64,000 nucleotides of DNA from Streptomyces sp. CA-278952. GTDB lineage: Bacteria > Actinomycetota > Actinomycetes > Streptomycetales > Streptomycetaceae. The notes below the pieces were generated by a model. It was not told the origin of the DNA, searched no databases, and was given only the letters and a program-made list of their open reading frames with translations. Position numbers and translations under genes: made by a program. Below, piece by piece: positions 46,005-55,593 of the stretch. Every line of letters begins with the position of its first letter. The stretch's first letter is position 1. Location: positions 5,394,001-5,458,000 of the forward strand of contig NZ_CP112880.1 in NCBI RefSeq assembly GCF_028747205.1, written 5' to 3'.

Positions 46005-48862
46005 CGGGAGTCTCCTGCCCTGAGTTCGGTGATCGATCCGCGGCGGCTCGCCCACCACGCCTGAACGCCCGCGACCGCGGCGGCGAGCGCCACGACCCCG
46101 GCGGCCGGCAGCCCCAGCGACCAGAGGTCGGTGCGCAGGGGGACGGGGCCCGTGTCCGATCCGGCGACGCCCGCGAGCGCCAGCGGCACCAGATCGACGC
46201 CGGGGGAGAGCAGGGCGATGGTCGCCCAGCCGGTGAACAGTCCGCCGCCCGCCGCCAGCAGGGCCTGCGGCGTAGCCTCGAAGGCCAGCAGCCGCCTGCC
46301 CTGCCCGGTGGTGAGCCCCATCGTGCGCAGCCGCGCCAGCAGCGTCTTGCGCTCCGGCGCGGTCTGGAGCAACGACAGCAGGACGGCCAGCAGCGCGTAT
46401 CCGGCGCCCGCCGCGACGGCCGCGAGGTAGATGCGCTCGGCCCCCGCCTGCATCGGGGTGTTCACATACCGCGCGCGCTCCTCGGACCGCAGGTGTGCGG
46501 CGTACTCCTCGCCGCTTCCTTCGACCGCCGCGTGCAGCTTCCGGGGATCCGGTGCGCCGGTGAGGAGCAGCGTGGTGGGCGCCTGCTGTTCCAGGGCGGC
46601 GGAGTTCACGATCAGGAAGTTCGTCGTGGAGAGCGAGGCGACGCGCGGGACCGTTCCCACGACCTGGACCTTGAAGTTCCCGGACAGCGTGTCGAGCGCC
46701 TGCGGCTCCTTGCCCAGGCGGGCCGCCACCGACGGGGAGGCGATGGCCGGCAGGACGCGGTCCGGACCGGACTCCGTGCCCTCGGGCAGGGGGGCCGAGG
46801 GGCCGGTGGCCTTCAGCCGGGCGGCCGGGAAGGCCGGCAGCCCGGTCGCGCGGGCCACGTCGGCGTACCGGGCGGGGTCGACGCCCACCACGGCCGCCGC
46901 CCCCACGTCCTCGACGCTGCTCGTACCCGTACCCGTACCCGTACCCGTACCGGCACTGTTTCCGTCGGCTCCGCCGTCACCTGCCGCGGCCTCCGGCAGG
47001 GCCACGCTGTGCTCGATCCGCAGCGGTGCCGTGCCCCGTACGCCGTCCAGGTCGCGCACCGTGCGGACCAGCTCGTCGGGCAGCGTCGTCCGCTCGCTCA
47101 CGCCGCTGACCCTGGCGTCGGCGCCGACGGACGCCAGCGCCGCGTCGTCGCGCGCGTCCCCGACGCCGGCGATCACCGAGCCGCCGAACGCCGCCGTGGC
47201 CAGCGCCAGCAGCAGGGCCAGCAGCGGCAGCGCCCCGCCGGCCGAGGAACGGCCGGCGCGGGCCAGCGAGAGGAAGCCGATCGCCCCGCGCAGCCGGGCC
47301 ATCATGCGCGTCGCGAGCCGCAGGGGCAGCGGGTAGAGGCGCACCAGCACCAGCGCCGCGATCAGCGCGACGAGCACCGGCGCGGCGCTGACCAGCAGGT
47401 CGGTGCCGTCATCGGACGACGTACCGCGACGGCGCAGCGCCGTCACCGCGCCGACCGCCAGCACGAGCAGGGTCAGTTCGGCCACGGTCCGCCGACGCGA
47501 GGGGCGGGCGCTCACCATGTCCTCGCGGGCCCCGTGCAGCGTGGGCCGGATGTGCTGGAGCGTCGTCCGCAGCGGCAGGGCGACGCACACCAGGAGGCCG
47601 ACGCCGGCGGCCGCCGGCGCTCCCGGCCACCACCGGCCCTCGCCCACGGCCAGCACCGCGAGCAGCAGCCCGAGCGCGCTCGCGGGCAGCACGGTCACCG
47701 CGGTCTCCGCGAGCAGCCGGCCGCCGATGCCGCGCAGCGAGCCGCCGCGTGAGCGCATCAGCGCCAGCTCGCTGCGTCGGCGGGCGGCGATCAGGGACCC
47801 CGTCATCAGCAGGACGACGGCGGCCACGGAGCCGATGCCGAGGGCGGCGACCGCGATCACGGGACTGATCGCGTCGCGCATCCGCGCGTTGGCCTCCACG
47901 ATGTGGCCGAGTCCGGTGGCGAACGCCGCGGTCTCCCCGGCGGTCTCCCGCACCTTCAGGAGCCCGGGGCCGCTCTCCAGCGAGGCGATGACCTCCGTCA
48001 GCCGGGCGCCGTCGCGGCCGGTCAGCCCGGCCGGGTCGGGCGGGATCCGCCAGAAGAGGGCCGGCTCGGTGGCCGTGCTCAGGAGCGCGGGACCGGCGTC
48101 CTCGGCCAGCAGGACCGTGCCGGTCCAGTAGAAGACCGGGAAGGGGGCCTCGGGGTCCGGGACCAGGGACGGGGTGCGCAGCAGCGGATCGGCGGACCAG
48201 TAGCTGCCGCGCGGATCGCGCGGGGCCACGATGCCGGTGATCGTCACGGTGATGGGTTCCTGGGCCGCGGTGAGCAGCTCGACCGTCGCGCCGACCTTCA
48301 CCTTCAGCTCGGCCGCCGTCTCCTCGGTGACCGCGCCCTGCACCTCACGGGAGTCCGATGTGACCTCCCGCGGCGTCGTGGGCCAGGCGCCCGAGGCCAG
48401 GGTGGCGTGGTCCTTCAGTCCCGTCTGCGCCACGTAGGAGAGCTTCGGCGGAACCGCGTCGGGCCTCGGCAGCCAGGGCTCGTCCGCGAGGGCCGGCTCC
48501 GTGGTGCGCACCCCGTACGCGACCGACGACGTGTCGGCGCGCAGGGGTGCGGGCAGCGTCTTCAGGAGCCCGGCCCCGACCCGCGTCAGCTCGGGGCTCC
48601 GAGCCTCGGCGTCCCGCTGCGCCTGCGGCAGTTCAAGACCGGGCTGCGGGCGGGAGACCTCCAGAACGCTGCGGCCCGCGTCCGCCGTCCGGATGTCGTG
48701 GCGCAGCCCCTCCGTCTCGTACGCGTCCACGGCCCGCGGGAACGCCGCGGCGAGGAACGCCGTCACCAGCACCAGCACCGCGAGTGCCGCCGCCGCACCG
48801 GGCGCGGTACGCAGCCGGGTACGGGTCCACGGGGCGGTGGCCGCCCGGTTGTTGTGACCCAT
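46001..48862 (-). CDS. Large FtsX-like ABC permease
   Basis: A 953-residue permease of the MacB/FtsX type. An N-terminal helix (AAALAVLVLVTAFLAAAFPRAV) is followed by a large extracytoplasmic domain. Then come FtsX-type helices around residues 335-520, a second extracytoplasmic region, and three or four helices in the C-terminal part (LLAVLLSLLQTAPERKTLLARLRTMGLT and later). Residues of about 635-650 are a GTGTGTGTG stretch encoded by repeats of ACCCGT. Such permeases use ATP mechanically on extracytoplasmic substrates or lipoproteins. Its ATG is one base after the stop of the next permease, and its stop overlaps the ATPase start, so all three form one operon. Confidence 0.93.
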   Translation of the reverse strand: MGHNNRAATAPWTRTRLRTAPGAAAALAVLVLVTAFLAAAFPRAVDAYETEGLRHDIRTADAGRSVLEVSRPQPGLELPQAQRDAEARSPELTRVGAGLLKTLPAPLRADTSSVAYGVRTTEPALADEPWLPRPDAVPPKLSYVAQTGLKDHATLASGAWPTTPREVTSDSREVQGAVTEETAAELKVKVGATVELLTAAQEPITVTITGIVAPRDPRGSYWSADPLLRTPSLVPDPEAPFPVFYWTGTVLLAEDAGPALLSTATEPALFWRIPPDPAGLTGRDGARLTEVIASLESGPGLLKVRETAGETAAFATGLGHIVEANARMRDAISPVIAVAALGIGSVAAVVLLMTGSLIAARRRSELALMRSRGGSLRGIGGRLLAETAVTVLPASALGLLLAVLAVGEGRWWPGAPAAAGVGLLVCVALPLRTTLQHIRPTLHGAREDMVSARPSRRRTVAELTLLVLAVGAVTALRRRGTSSDDGTDLLVSAAPVLVALIAALVLVRLYPLPLRLATRMMARLRGAIGFLSLARAGRSSAGGALPLLALLLALATAAFGGSVIAGVGDARDDAALASVGADARVSGVSERTTLPDELVRTVRDLDGVRGTAPLRIEHSVALPEAAAGDGGADGNSAGTGTGTGTGTSSVEDVGAAAVVGVDPARYADVARATGLPAFPAARLKATGPSAPLPEGTESGPDRVLPAIASPSVAARLGKEPQALDTLSGNFKVQVVGTVPRVASLSTTNFLIVNSAALEQQAPTTLLLTGAPDPRKLHAAVEGSGEEYAAHLRSEERARYVNTPMQAGAERIYLAAVAAGAGYALLAVLLSLLQTAPERKTLLARLRTMGLTTGQGRRLLAFEATPQALLAAGGGLFTGWATIALLSPGVDLVPLALAGVAGSDTGPVPLRTDLWSLGLPAAGVVALAAAVAGVQAWWASRRGSITELRAGDSR
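46921..46950. repeat. Hexanucleotide microsatellite ACCCGT in a permease gene
   Basis: About five copies of the hexamer lie at 46924-46950 and encode alternating Gly-Thr. Changes in copy number would keep the frame. Confidence 0.85.
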
Positions 48863-48863
48863 G

Positions 48864-51800
48864 TCAGTGGTCCCCCTGGTGGCGCAGTGTGACCGCCGGG
48901 TCCCCGCGGCGGAGCGCCATCGACGCGACGATCACGAGCGGCAGCGCGGCGACCCCGGCCAGCAGCGCGGCGACCTGACCGGCGGGCAGCTCGACCAGCA
49001 CCGCCGGAACGGGCCGGTCGGCCTGTCCGGTCAGCACGATGAGCGGAACGACGGCCCGGGTCAGTACCGTGCCGATGCCGACCCCGATGAGCAGGGCGAG
49101 CGCGATCAGTACGCCCTGCTCGGCGGCGATCATGCGGGCCAGCTGGCGGCGCGGCGCGCCGAGCGCCCGCAACACGCCCAGCTCGGCGGAGCGTTCGCGC
49201 CGGGACCCGGAGGCGCTGACCGCGAAGCCGACCGCCGCCAGCGCGGCGGCGACCACCGCCACGGCCGGCAGCGCCGACTGCGGCCCCGCCCCCAGCGGAT
49301 CGTCCACCAGCCGCTGGGCGGCCTCCGCCCGGACCAGCACCTGGGCCGGATCGGTGTCCGGCAGGGCGCGCAGGGCGGCCGCCACCTGCGCGGCATCGCC
49401 CGGGGCCGCGCTCAGCCACCATTCGGTCGCCTCGATCGTGGCGGTCGGCCGGTGGGCCAGGACCTCGGTGACGGCCTTGAGGTCCAGCAGCAGCGCGCCG
49501 CCGCTCGCCACCGGGTCCGGGGCGCCGGACGCTCCGTCGGCCCCGGTGGTCGGCAGCCGGCGCACCGCCTCCGCCAGGGTCACCCGGACGGTGTTCCCGG
49601 CCAGGGTGACGTCGATCTCGTCGCCCAGTTTCGCGTTGGTGCTCTTCAGATAGGCGTCCGTCGCGACCGCCTTGACCGCGGCGGCCTTCGGCCGGGCGGC
49701 GGTGACCCGCAGGGTGCCGCTGGTCGGCTCCCAGTTGTCCTCGTTGTCCACACCGGTGTCGTACGTGAAGTCCGGCAGGCCCGACGCGCCGTTGCGCACC
49801 GGCGGCTTGCCCGGCCGGCCCTCGCCGTACTCGGTGAGCGTCATGGCCGCGTCCCAGCGCAGTGACTCCGGGGCCGGCACCGGGCGTTCGGCGCCCGACC
49901 CGGCGACCACCCGCACGTCGCTCACCGAGACCCGGTGCTCGCGCGCGTAGTCGGACGGCGCGGCGGCGTCCACCTCGATGCCGATCACGGCCAGACCGCC
50001 CGCCGCCGACACCGGGAAGGAGACCGGGACCGGCCGGCCGTCCACCGGCACGGGACCGGCCAGGGCGCGGTAGGGGAGGCCGTAGCGGTCCTCCAGGAGC
50101 ACGGTGACCACCGGCGGATCCGGGTCCGGGTACAGGCTGTCCCCGGCGGGCTTCGACACCGTGGTGATCCGCAGGTCCAGCTTCAACCGGGTGCTGTCCT
50201 CGGGGAGTACGAGCCCGGGGCGTGGGGCCCGCTCCGGGGCGATCGCCTCGAACAGCTCCCGCGGGCTTCCGTCGGCGAGGTCGGAGCGCATCAGCATCCG
50301 CTCGTCCGCGTGCGCGGTGTCCAGGGCGATGACCTCCGCGGTGCGCCCGCCGGAGACCTCCACGTCCGCCCGGTAGGCGGGGGCCGCCTGCCGCACCCCC
50401 TCCAGGGCGCTGTACGAGCCGGCCGTCGCCGGACCGCTCCCGTGCCCGCCCATGATCCGGACCGAGGCGCCGGAGCCGAAGTCCGCCTGGTCGGACTGCG
50501 AGCGGTTCCAGGAGGCGCTCTGCCCGATCGCCAGCATGCCCATCGCGACCGACAGGACCAGCAGCAGCACCGGCCCCGCCCCGCGCAACGGCCGCCGGCT
50601 GAACTGCCAGCCCGCCAGGGCCGCGGGCAGCCCCCGGCCCCTGGCCGCGCGCCGTTCGGCGAGCTTCGCCGCGGGCGGCAGCAGGCGCAGCGTGAGGACG
50701 GTACCGGCGAGCAGTGCCAGCGCGGGGGCGGTGACCAGCAGGGGGTCGATCCCGAGGTTGCCCGCCTGGTCGCCGCTGAGCGCCCCGCTGCCGGACTGCC
50801 GGTCCAACTGCCAGTACGCCACCGCCGCGATCAGGAGCAGCCCGAGGTCCGCGCCCGCCCGCACCGGCCCGGGCAGCGACGCGGCCCGGGTCCTGCGCCC
50901 ACCCGCTCCGGCCGTCAGGGACGGAGCCACCACGGCCAGGGCGCAGGCCAGCGCGACGGCCGCGGAGACCAGCCACACGGTGCCGGTCGAGGTCTCCTGA
51001 ACCTTCAGCCCGATCCGGGCCAGGGCGCTGCGCTCGGCCAGCAGCCCGGTCAGCGGGCCCGCGAGCAGGGGGGCGACCACCGCGGCGGGCACGGCCAGCA
51101 ACAGCGCCTCGATCGCGGCGAACGAAGTGATCCGGCCCCGCGAGCCGCCCCGGGCCCGCAGCAGTTCGCGCTCCCCGTCCCGCTCGCTGTTCAGCAGCCG
51201 GGCCACGAGCAGCAGGGCGTACGCGGCGAGCAGCACCAGTTGCACCGCGACGATCATCAGCGTGGAGCGGGAGACCAGCAGCGCCCGGTCGAGCTGGTCG
51301 AGCACGGTGGGCAGCGATGTCCGGGCGTTGACCCCGGAAGCGAACACCGGTGCGGCCGTCAGGGCCTTCGGGGCGCCGGCCGACGCCTCGCGCAGCCCTT
51401 CCATGGAGCCGGTGGTCAGCTCGGCGAAGTCGGCGGACGCCAGCCAGGACGTCTCGCCCTCGGTGAGCGCACCGGAGGCGAGGACCGAGGGATCGGTGAG
51501 CAGGGGGCCGTACGTCGTGAAGGCGAGCTCGCGCACCCCGCGCCCGCCGAGCGGATCCAGCTGCCAGTACGGGTCGGACTGGTCGGCGGCCTCGTAGACG
51601 CCGGTGACCAGGACCCGCTGCTTCTTGTCGCGCAGCCGGTCGGTGATGGTGAGCCGGGCGCCCGGCTTCAGCTTCAGCGCCTCGGCGGCGACGACGGGCA
51701 GCGCGACCTGGACGGGACCCGCGCCGTCGGGGGCCGCGGGCGCCTTGCCCCCGGTGATCCGCACCCGGCTCGGGTCGAGGGCGGCGAAGTGGGTGAGGTC

Positions 51801-52154
51801 CGGTTCCTTGCCCCGCCGGGCGGCCGGGTCCTGGAGGCTCCGCGGCAGCGCGTACGACCCCGAACTCTCCAGCTTTCCCACGGTCACGGGCAGCCCGGCG
51901 AAGGCGGCGCGGGAGGCCTTGCGGACGGCGTCGTCGGCCGCCGCGCGCTGTTCGTGGTCCACGGACGCGGAGACGACGAGGGCGGCGGAGGCGGCCGACC
52001 CGTGGGTGAGCGAGTGGCGCAGGGCCGCGTCGCCCACGGAATTGGAGAACGCGGTGAGCGCGGCCAGGACGGAGGTGGTCAGCAGGACGGCCAGGACGGC
52101 CGCGGACAGCAGGAGGCGATGAGCCCTCACCCGCAGAAGGACGAAACCCGTCAC
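48864..52154 (-). CDS. Very large FtsX-like ABC permease
   Basis: A 1096-residue permease, first gene of the operon with the 953-residue permease and the ATPase. It has an N-terminal helix (LLLSAAVLAVLLTTSVLAALTAF), a large extracytoplasmic domain, FtsX helices around 290-480 (TLMIVAVQLVLLAAYALLLVARLLNSERDGERELLRARGG is typical), a second extracytoplasmic part and C-terminal helices beginning AVAVVAAALAAVGFAVSASGSRRERSAELGVLRALGAPRRQL. GTG 52154 is preferred because GGGGGA precedes it; a GTG at 52178 would add eight residues. The 226 bp upstream hold a short dyad CGATC-GT-GATCG (52262-52273) but no clear promoter. Confidence 0.91.
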   Translation of the reverse strand: MTGFVLLRVRAHRLLLSAAVLAVLLTTSVLAALTAFSNSVGDAALRHSLTHGSAASAALVVSASVDHEQRAAADDAVRKASRAAFAGLPVTVGKLESSGSYALPRSLQDPAARRGKEPDLTHFAALDPSRVRITGGKAPAAPDGAGPVQVALPVVAAEALKLKPGARLTITDRLRDKKQRVLVTGVYEAADQSDPYWQLDPLGGRGVRELAFTTYGPLLTDPSVLASGALTEGETSWLASADFAELTTGSMEGLREASAGAPKALTAAPVFASGVNARTSLPTVLDQLDRALLVSRSTLMIVAVQLVLLAAYALLLVARLLNSERDGERELLRARGGSRGRITSFAAIEALLLAVPAAVVAPLLAGPLTGLLAERSALARIGLKVQETSTGTVWLVSAAVALACALAVVAPSLTAGAGGRRTRAASLPGPVRAGADLGLLLIAAVAYWQLDRQSGSGALSGDQAGNLGIDPLLVTAPALALLAGTVLTLRLLPPAAKLAERRAARGRGLPAALAGWQFSRRPLRGAGPVLLLVLSVAMGMLAIGQSASWNRSQSDQADFGSGASVRIMGGHGSGPATAGSYSALEGVRQAAPAYRADVEVSGGRTAEVIALDTAHADERMLMRSDLADGSPRELFEAIAPERAPRPGLVLPEDSTRLKLDLRITTVSKPAGDSLYPDPDPPVVTVLLEDRYGLPYRALAGPVPVDGRPVPVSFPVSAAGGLAVIGIEVDAAAPSDYAREHRVSVSDVRVVAGSGAERPVPAPESLRWDAAMTLTEYGEGRPGKPPVRNGASGLPDFTYDTGVDNEDNWEPTSGTLRVTAARPKAAAVKAVATDAYLKSTNAKLGDEIDVTLAGNTVRVTLAEAVRRLPTTGADGASGAPDPVASGGALLLDLKAVTEVLAHRPTATIEATEWWLSAAPGDAAQVAAALRALPDTDPAQVLVRAEAAQRLVDDPLGAGPQSALPAVAVVAAALAAVGFAVSASGSRRERSAELGVLRALGAPRRQLARMIAAEQGVLIALALLIGVGIGTVLTRAVVPLIVLTGQADRPVPAVLVELPAGQVAALLAGVAALPLVIVASMALRRGDPAVTLRHQGDH

Positions 52155-52342
52155 CTGATCCCCCAGCCCCGGAAACACCGCGTGCGCACGCCCCCCGACG
52201 TACCGGAGATGCTTTCAGAGGCAACAGGGTTCTGGTAACCGCTTGCAGGTACACCTTGATGCGATCGTGATCGTTATGCGGAGATGGAGTGTCGAATTCC
52301 GGAGTTGCCCGGTCACGGATCGTGCACAGATGATCAGCCGAC

Positions 52343-52376
52343 GCTGCTGCTGTCGCTGCTGTCGCTGCTGTCGGCG
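52343..52376. repeat. 9-bp tandem repeat downstream of the globin gene
   Basis: GCTGCTGTC is repeated three times between about 52346 and 52372, just past the globin stop (globin is on the minus strand). No function is evident. Confidence 0.75.
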
Positions 52377-52380
52377 CTGA

Positions 52381-52785
52381 TCAGTCGGCGGCGTTGACCA
52401 TCGAGGCGGCTGCGTAGGTCAGGTAGTCCCACAGCTGCCGCTCGTGCTCGGGCGCGAGCCCCAGCTCGTCCAGCGCGACCCGCATATGGGCGAGCCAGGC
52501 GTCGTGCGCCGCCCGGTCCACCCGGAACGGCGCGTGCCGCATGCGCAGCCGCGGGTGACCCCGGTGGTCGCTGTAGGTGCGCGGGCCGCCCCAGTACTGC
52601 ATCAGGAACAGCGCGAACCGCTCCTCGGCCGGCCCCAGATCCTCCTCCGGATACATCGGCCGCAGCAGCTCGTCACCCGCCACGCCCTCGTAGAAGCGAT
52701 GGACCAGGCGCCGGAAGGTCGCCTCGCCGCCGACCTGCTCGTAGAAGGTCTGCTCCTGAAGCGTGTCGCGCGGAATCTCAGTCAC
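52381..52785 (-). CDS. glbO: Group II truncated haemoglobin
   Basis: A 134-residue oxygen-binding haem protein (GlbO type). The sequence LFLMQYWGGPRTYSDHRGHPRLRMRHAPFRVDRAAHDAWL contains the proximal His region and the group II Trp at G8. The N-terminal FYEQVGGEATFRRLVHRFYEGV has the Tyr expected at B10. It follows mycobacterial GlbO nearly throughout. The GTG at 52785 gives the usual length; longer readings are unrelated. Proposed roles of the family are oxygen handling and defence against peroxide or nitrosative stress. Confidence 0.94.
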   Translation of the reverse strand: MTEIPRDTLQEQTFYEQVGGEATFRRLVHRFYEGVAGDELLRPMYPEEDLGPAEERFALFLMQYWGGPRTYSDHRGHPRLRMRHAPFRVDRAAHDAWLAHMRVALDELGLAPEHERQLWDYLTYAAASMVNAAD

Positions 52786-52894
52786 CCGTCCATGGTCGCA
52801 GACGCGCCGACCGGGCACGGGGGTCCTAGGACCAAGGGCCGAAAGGCCCGTTCGGCCGCTCGCCCGCACGGCCCCGGCGCAGGACAGTGGAGAC

Positions 52895-53890
52895 ATGGGT
52901 GCACACCGGCAAGGCTCCTCCCCGTCCGACGCCGAGGCCGACGCGGCGCGTGAGGCCCTCGTGCGGGAGATCGCCGCGCGGGGCGAGCTCACCGACCCCG
53001 CCTGGCGCACGGCCTTCGCCGAGGTGCCCCGGCATCTGTTCGTGCCGTTCTACTACGTGCACGGAATCCGGGGCTTCGAGCGCCTGTGGGGCGAGGACCC
53101 CGAACCCGAACGGCGCTCCCGCTGGCTGCGCGGGGTGTACGCCGACGGGGCGCTGGCCACCCGCCTCAAGGACGGCGAACTCGTCTCGTCCTCCAGCCAG
53201 CCGTCCCTGATGGCCCTGATGCTCGACGCCCTCGGCCTACGGGACGGGCACACGGTCCTGGAGATCGGCACCGGCCCCGGCTACAACGCGGCGCTGCTCG
53301 CCCACCGGCTCGGCGACTCCGCGGTGACCAGCGTCGACCTCGACCCGGAGATCACGGAGACGGCCCGGCGCCACCTCGCCGCGGCCGGGTACCACCCGAC
53401 GGTGGTCACCGGCGACGGGGCCCGGGGCTGCCCGCAGCGCGCCCCGTACGACCGGATCATCGCGACGTGCACCCTGCCGTCCGTACCGGGGAGCTGGCCG
53501 GAGCAGTGCCGTCCGGGCGCGCGCATCCTCGCGCCGCTCGCCACCGGCCTGGTCCTGCTCCAGGTCCGCGCGACGGAGCACGGGCCGCGCGCCGAGGGGC
53601 GCTTCCTGCACACCCCGGCGTACTTCGTGCCGCTGCGCGGGGCGCTCCCGGGTCCGGGCGTGCTGCCGCACCTGGGCGGACTGCCGCGCCGGGTCGCCGG
53701 GGACGACCTGTTCCGGTTCCTCCTGACCCTGACCGCGGGAACCCTCGATCCGCACGAGGCGCTCTCCCTCTGGGAGCGCGAGGAGCGCCCGGGGCGGGAG
53801 AGGTACGGCGTCACGGTCGGCCAGGGCCGGCAGTGGGCCTGGCTCGACGACCCGCAGGGCCCGTACACCTGGCCGCTCGGCGCCGGGTGA
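52895..53890 (+). CDS. PCMT-like SAM-dependent protein methyltransferase
   Basis: A 331-residue methyltransferase resembling protein-L-isoaspartate O-methyltransferase. The N-terminal region has FAEVPRHLFVPFYYV and SSSSQPSLMALMLDALGLRDGHTVLEIGTGPGYNAALLAHRLG (motif I near residue 125). VTSVDLDPEITETARRHL binds the ribose of SAM. Canonical PCMT is about 210 residues, whereas this one has an extra 110-residue C-terminal domain (FLHTPAYFVPLRGA and GTLDPHEALSLW). Such long forms act on proteins or ribosomal peptides in several actinobacteria; the target here is unknown. A short GGAG precedes ATG 52895. Confidence 0.86.
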   Translation: MGAHRQGSSPSDAEADAAREALVREIAARGELTDPAWRTAFAEVPRHLFVPFYYVHGIRGFERLWGEDPEPERRSRWLRGVYADGALATRLKDGELVSSSSQPSLMALMLDALGLRDGHTVLEIGTGPGYNAALLAHRLGDSAVTSVDLDPEITETARRHLAAAGYHPTVVTGDGARGCPQRAPYDRIIATCTLPSVPGSWPEQCRPGARILAPLATGLVLLQVRATEHGPRAEGRFLHTPAYFVPLRGALPGPGVLPHLGGLPRRVAGDDLFRFLLTLTAGTLDPHEALSLWEREERPGRERYGVTVGQGRQWAWLDDPQGPYTWPLGAG

Positions 53891-53905
53891 GCGGCGCGTG
53901 CCGCC

Positions 53906-55462
53906 TCAGTCCCGGCGCACCGTGATCGTCGTCCACGCCCCGACGTGCACCTGGTCGCCGTCCTGGAGCGGTACGGGGACGTAGGGCTGGATCGGGTCCT
54001 CGGCGCCGTTCAGCGTGGTGCCGTTGGTGGAGTTCTGGTCCACGACCGCCCAGCTGCCGTCGGGCTGCTGCACCAGCACCGCGTGCTGGTGCGAGACGCC
54101 CGGGTCCTCCGGGGGCACCGACAGGTCGACGTCGGGGGACTCGCCGGTGCTGTGCCGGCGACGCCCGATGGTGATCTGGCTCCCGGTGAGCGGAAGGCGC
54201 TGCTCCGGGGAGTACGCGGGCAGGTTCAGCCCGGTCGCCTCAGGGCCGCTGCGCTGCATCATCGCGAGGAAGTACGCGCGGTCGGGGGCGATCACGGCGG
54301 TCCAGGAGGCGGACTGCTGGGGCCGGCCCTGACCGGGCACCCCGCCGTGCTGCTGACCCTGGTCATAGCCCTGGCCCTGGTCATAGCCCTGGCCCTGGCC
54401 CTGGCCGTGGTCCTGGCCCTGGTGGGGGCCGGGCTGCTGGAACGCCTGCTGCTGCTGTGCCTGCTGTGCCTGCTGTGCCTGGGAGGGCGGCGGCAGCATC
54501 CAGTCGTCCCCGCCGCCGGTGTGCCCCGACGATTGCGGCGGCCCGGGCGGCGCCGACTGCTGCTGCTGTTGCGACGGCGCGAAGGGCGAGGCCTGCTGGG
54601 GCTCGAACGGTGAGGGGGCCGACTGCTGGGGCTCGAACGGTGAGTGCGGCGAGGGGGCCGACTGCTGGGGCTCGAACGGCGAGTGCGGCGAGGGGGCCGA
54701 CTGCTGGGGCTCGAACGGTGAGTGCGTCGAGGGAGACGACTGCTGCGGTTCGAACGGCGAGGGTCCGGACTGCTGCTGCGGCGGGGGGCCCTGCTGGAAC
54801 GAGAACGGCGGCGGGGGCCCCTGCTGGAACGCCTGCGGCACAGAACCGCCCTGGCCGTCGTTGCCGTGCGGACCGTCGTTGCCGTGCGGACCGCCGTTCC
54901 CGTGCGGACCGTTCTGCTCGGGGGCGAGCGGCTCGGCGGGACGGTTCATCTGCGAGGGGCGCGAGCCCTGGTAGTCGAACGGGTCGCGCGGCTGGGGAGC
55001 GCCGGGCGGACCGCCCTGACCACCGGGAGCGCCGGGTCCGCCGGGGCCGGGCCGGCCGCCGGGACCGCCGGAGCCGGGCCGGCCGCCGGGACCGCCGGAG
55101 CCGGGCCCCTGCGCCTGGAATCCGGGCGGCAGGTTGAGGCCGGGAGGCCCGCCGGGCGTGCCGTGCTGCGGGGCCAGCGGGGTGTAGGAGGTCGCCGTGT
55201 TGGTGAGGAAGTTCCAGCGGCACTCCTCGCAGTACGGCGCCATCGCCTCACGCGGCGTGCGGCACTGCGGGCACAGCTCCGCCTGCATGGTGGGCCGGCC
55301 GCCGCCGGAACCCTGCTGCGGGTAGCCGTAACCGGGCGCGGGCGGCGGAGGAGGCGGCGGGGGCACCGCGCCCGCGGGCGCACCGCCGCTTGCCATGCGG
55401 TGTCCGCAGACCTCGCACCAGTCCTCGGAACCCGACTGGTGTCCGTTCGGGCAGGTCGGCAT
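53906..55462 (-). CDS. FHA-domain protein with zinc ribbons and long repeat-rich linker
   Basis: A 518-residue cytoplasmic phosphothreonine reader. The N-terminus is a zinc ribbon (CPNGH, then CEVCG within the first 21 residues), followed by a second four-Cys motif (CPQCRTP, then YCEECRW near 64-82). Residues of about 90-400 are low complexity: GGPGGRPG repeats, HGN repeats, at least four copies of SPFEPQQSAP-type units, then Gln-rich and GQGYDQ repeats. The FHA domain is C-terminal: ITIGRRRHSTGESPDVDLS, VSHQHAVLV and VDQNSTNGTTLNG, with the Arg, Ser-x-x-His and Asn residues that read pThr. GGGGGAAG precedes the ATG. It is likely the phospho-reader of the adjacent kinase system, comparable to GarA for PknG. 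Confidence 0.92.
   Translation of the reverse strand: MPTCPNGHQSGSEDWCEVCGHRMASGGAPAGAVPPPPPPPPAPGYGYPQQGSGGGRPTMQAELCPQCRTPREAMAPYCEECRWNFLTNTATSYTPLAPQHGTPGGPPGLNLPPGFQAQGPGSGGPGGRPGSGGPGGRPGPGGPGAPGGQGGPPGAPQPRDPFDYQGSRPSQMNRPAEPLAPEQNGPHGNGGPHGNDGPHGNDGQGGSVPQAFQQGPPPPFSFQQGPPPQQQSGPSPFEPQQSSPSTHSPFEPQQSAPSPHSPFEPQQSAPSPHSPFEPQQSAPSPFEPQQASPFAPSQQQQQSAPPGPPQSSGHTGGGDDWMLPPPSQAQQAQQAQQQQAFQQPGPHQGQDHGQGQGQGYDQGQGYDQGQQHGGVPGQGRPQQSASWTAVIAPDRAYFLAMMQRSGPEATGLNLPAYSPEQRLPLTGSQITIGRRRHSTGESPDVDLSVPPEDPGVSHQHAVLVQQPDGSWAVVDQNSTNGTTLNGAEDPIQPYVPVPLQDGDQVHVGAWTTITVRRD
54588..54770. repeat. 39-bp coding tandem repeat in the FHA gene
   Basis: Four or more units of about 39 bp encode (S)PFEPQQSAPSPH-type blocks. 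Two central units are nearly identical. The flanking sequence is also low complexity, so the array could expand or contract without loss of frame. Confidence 0.85.
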
Positions 55463-55593
55463 GTCGGCGCTTCCCCCTCTCCTCTTCCGGCCCCGGAGGC
55501 CGTCATGCTGTCGATCGCGGGCGTCCTCGCCCAACGCATACGTATGGTTGCTCTGTGCTCACGGCCCGGCGGTCGTCCGATGACCGTGCCGTG

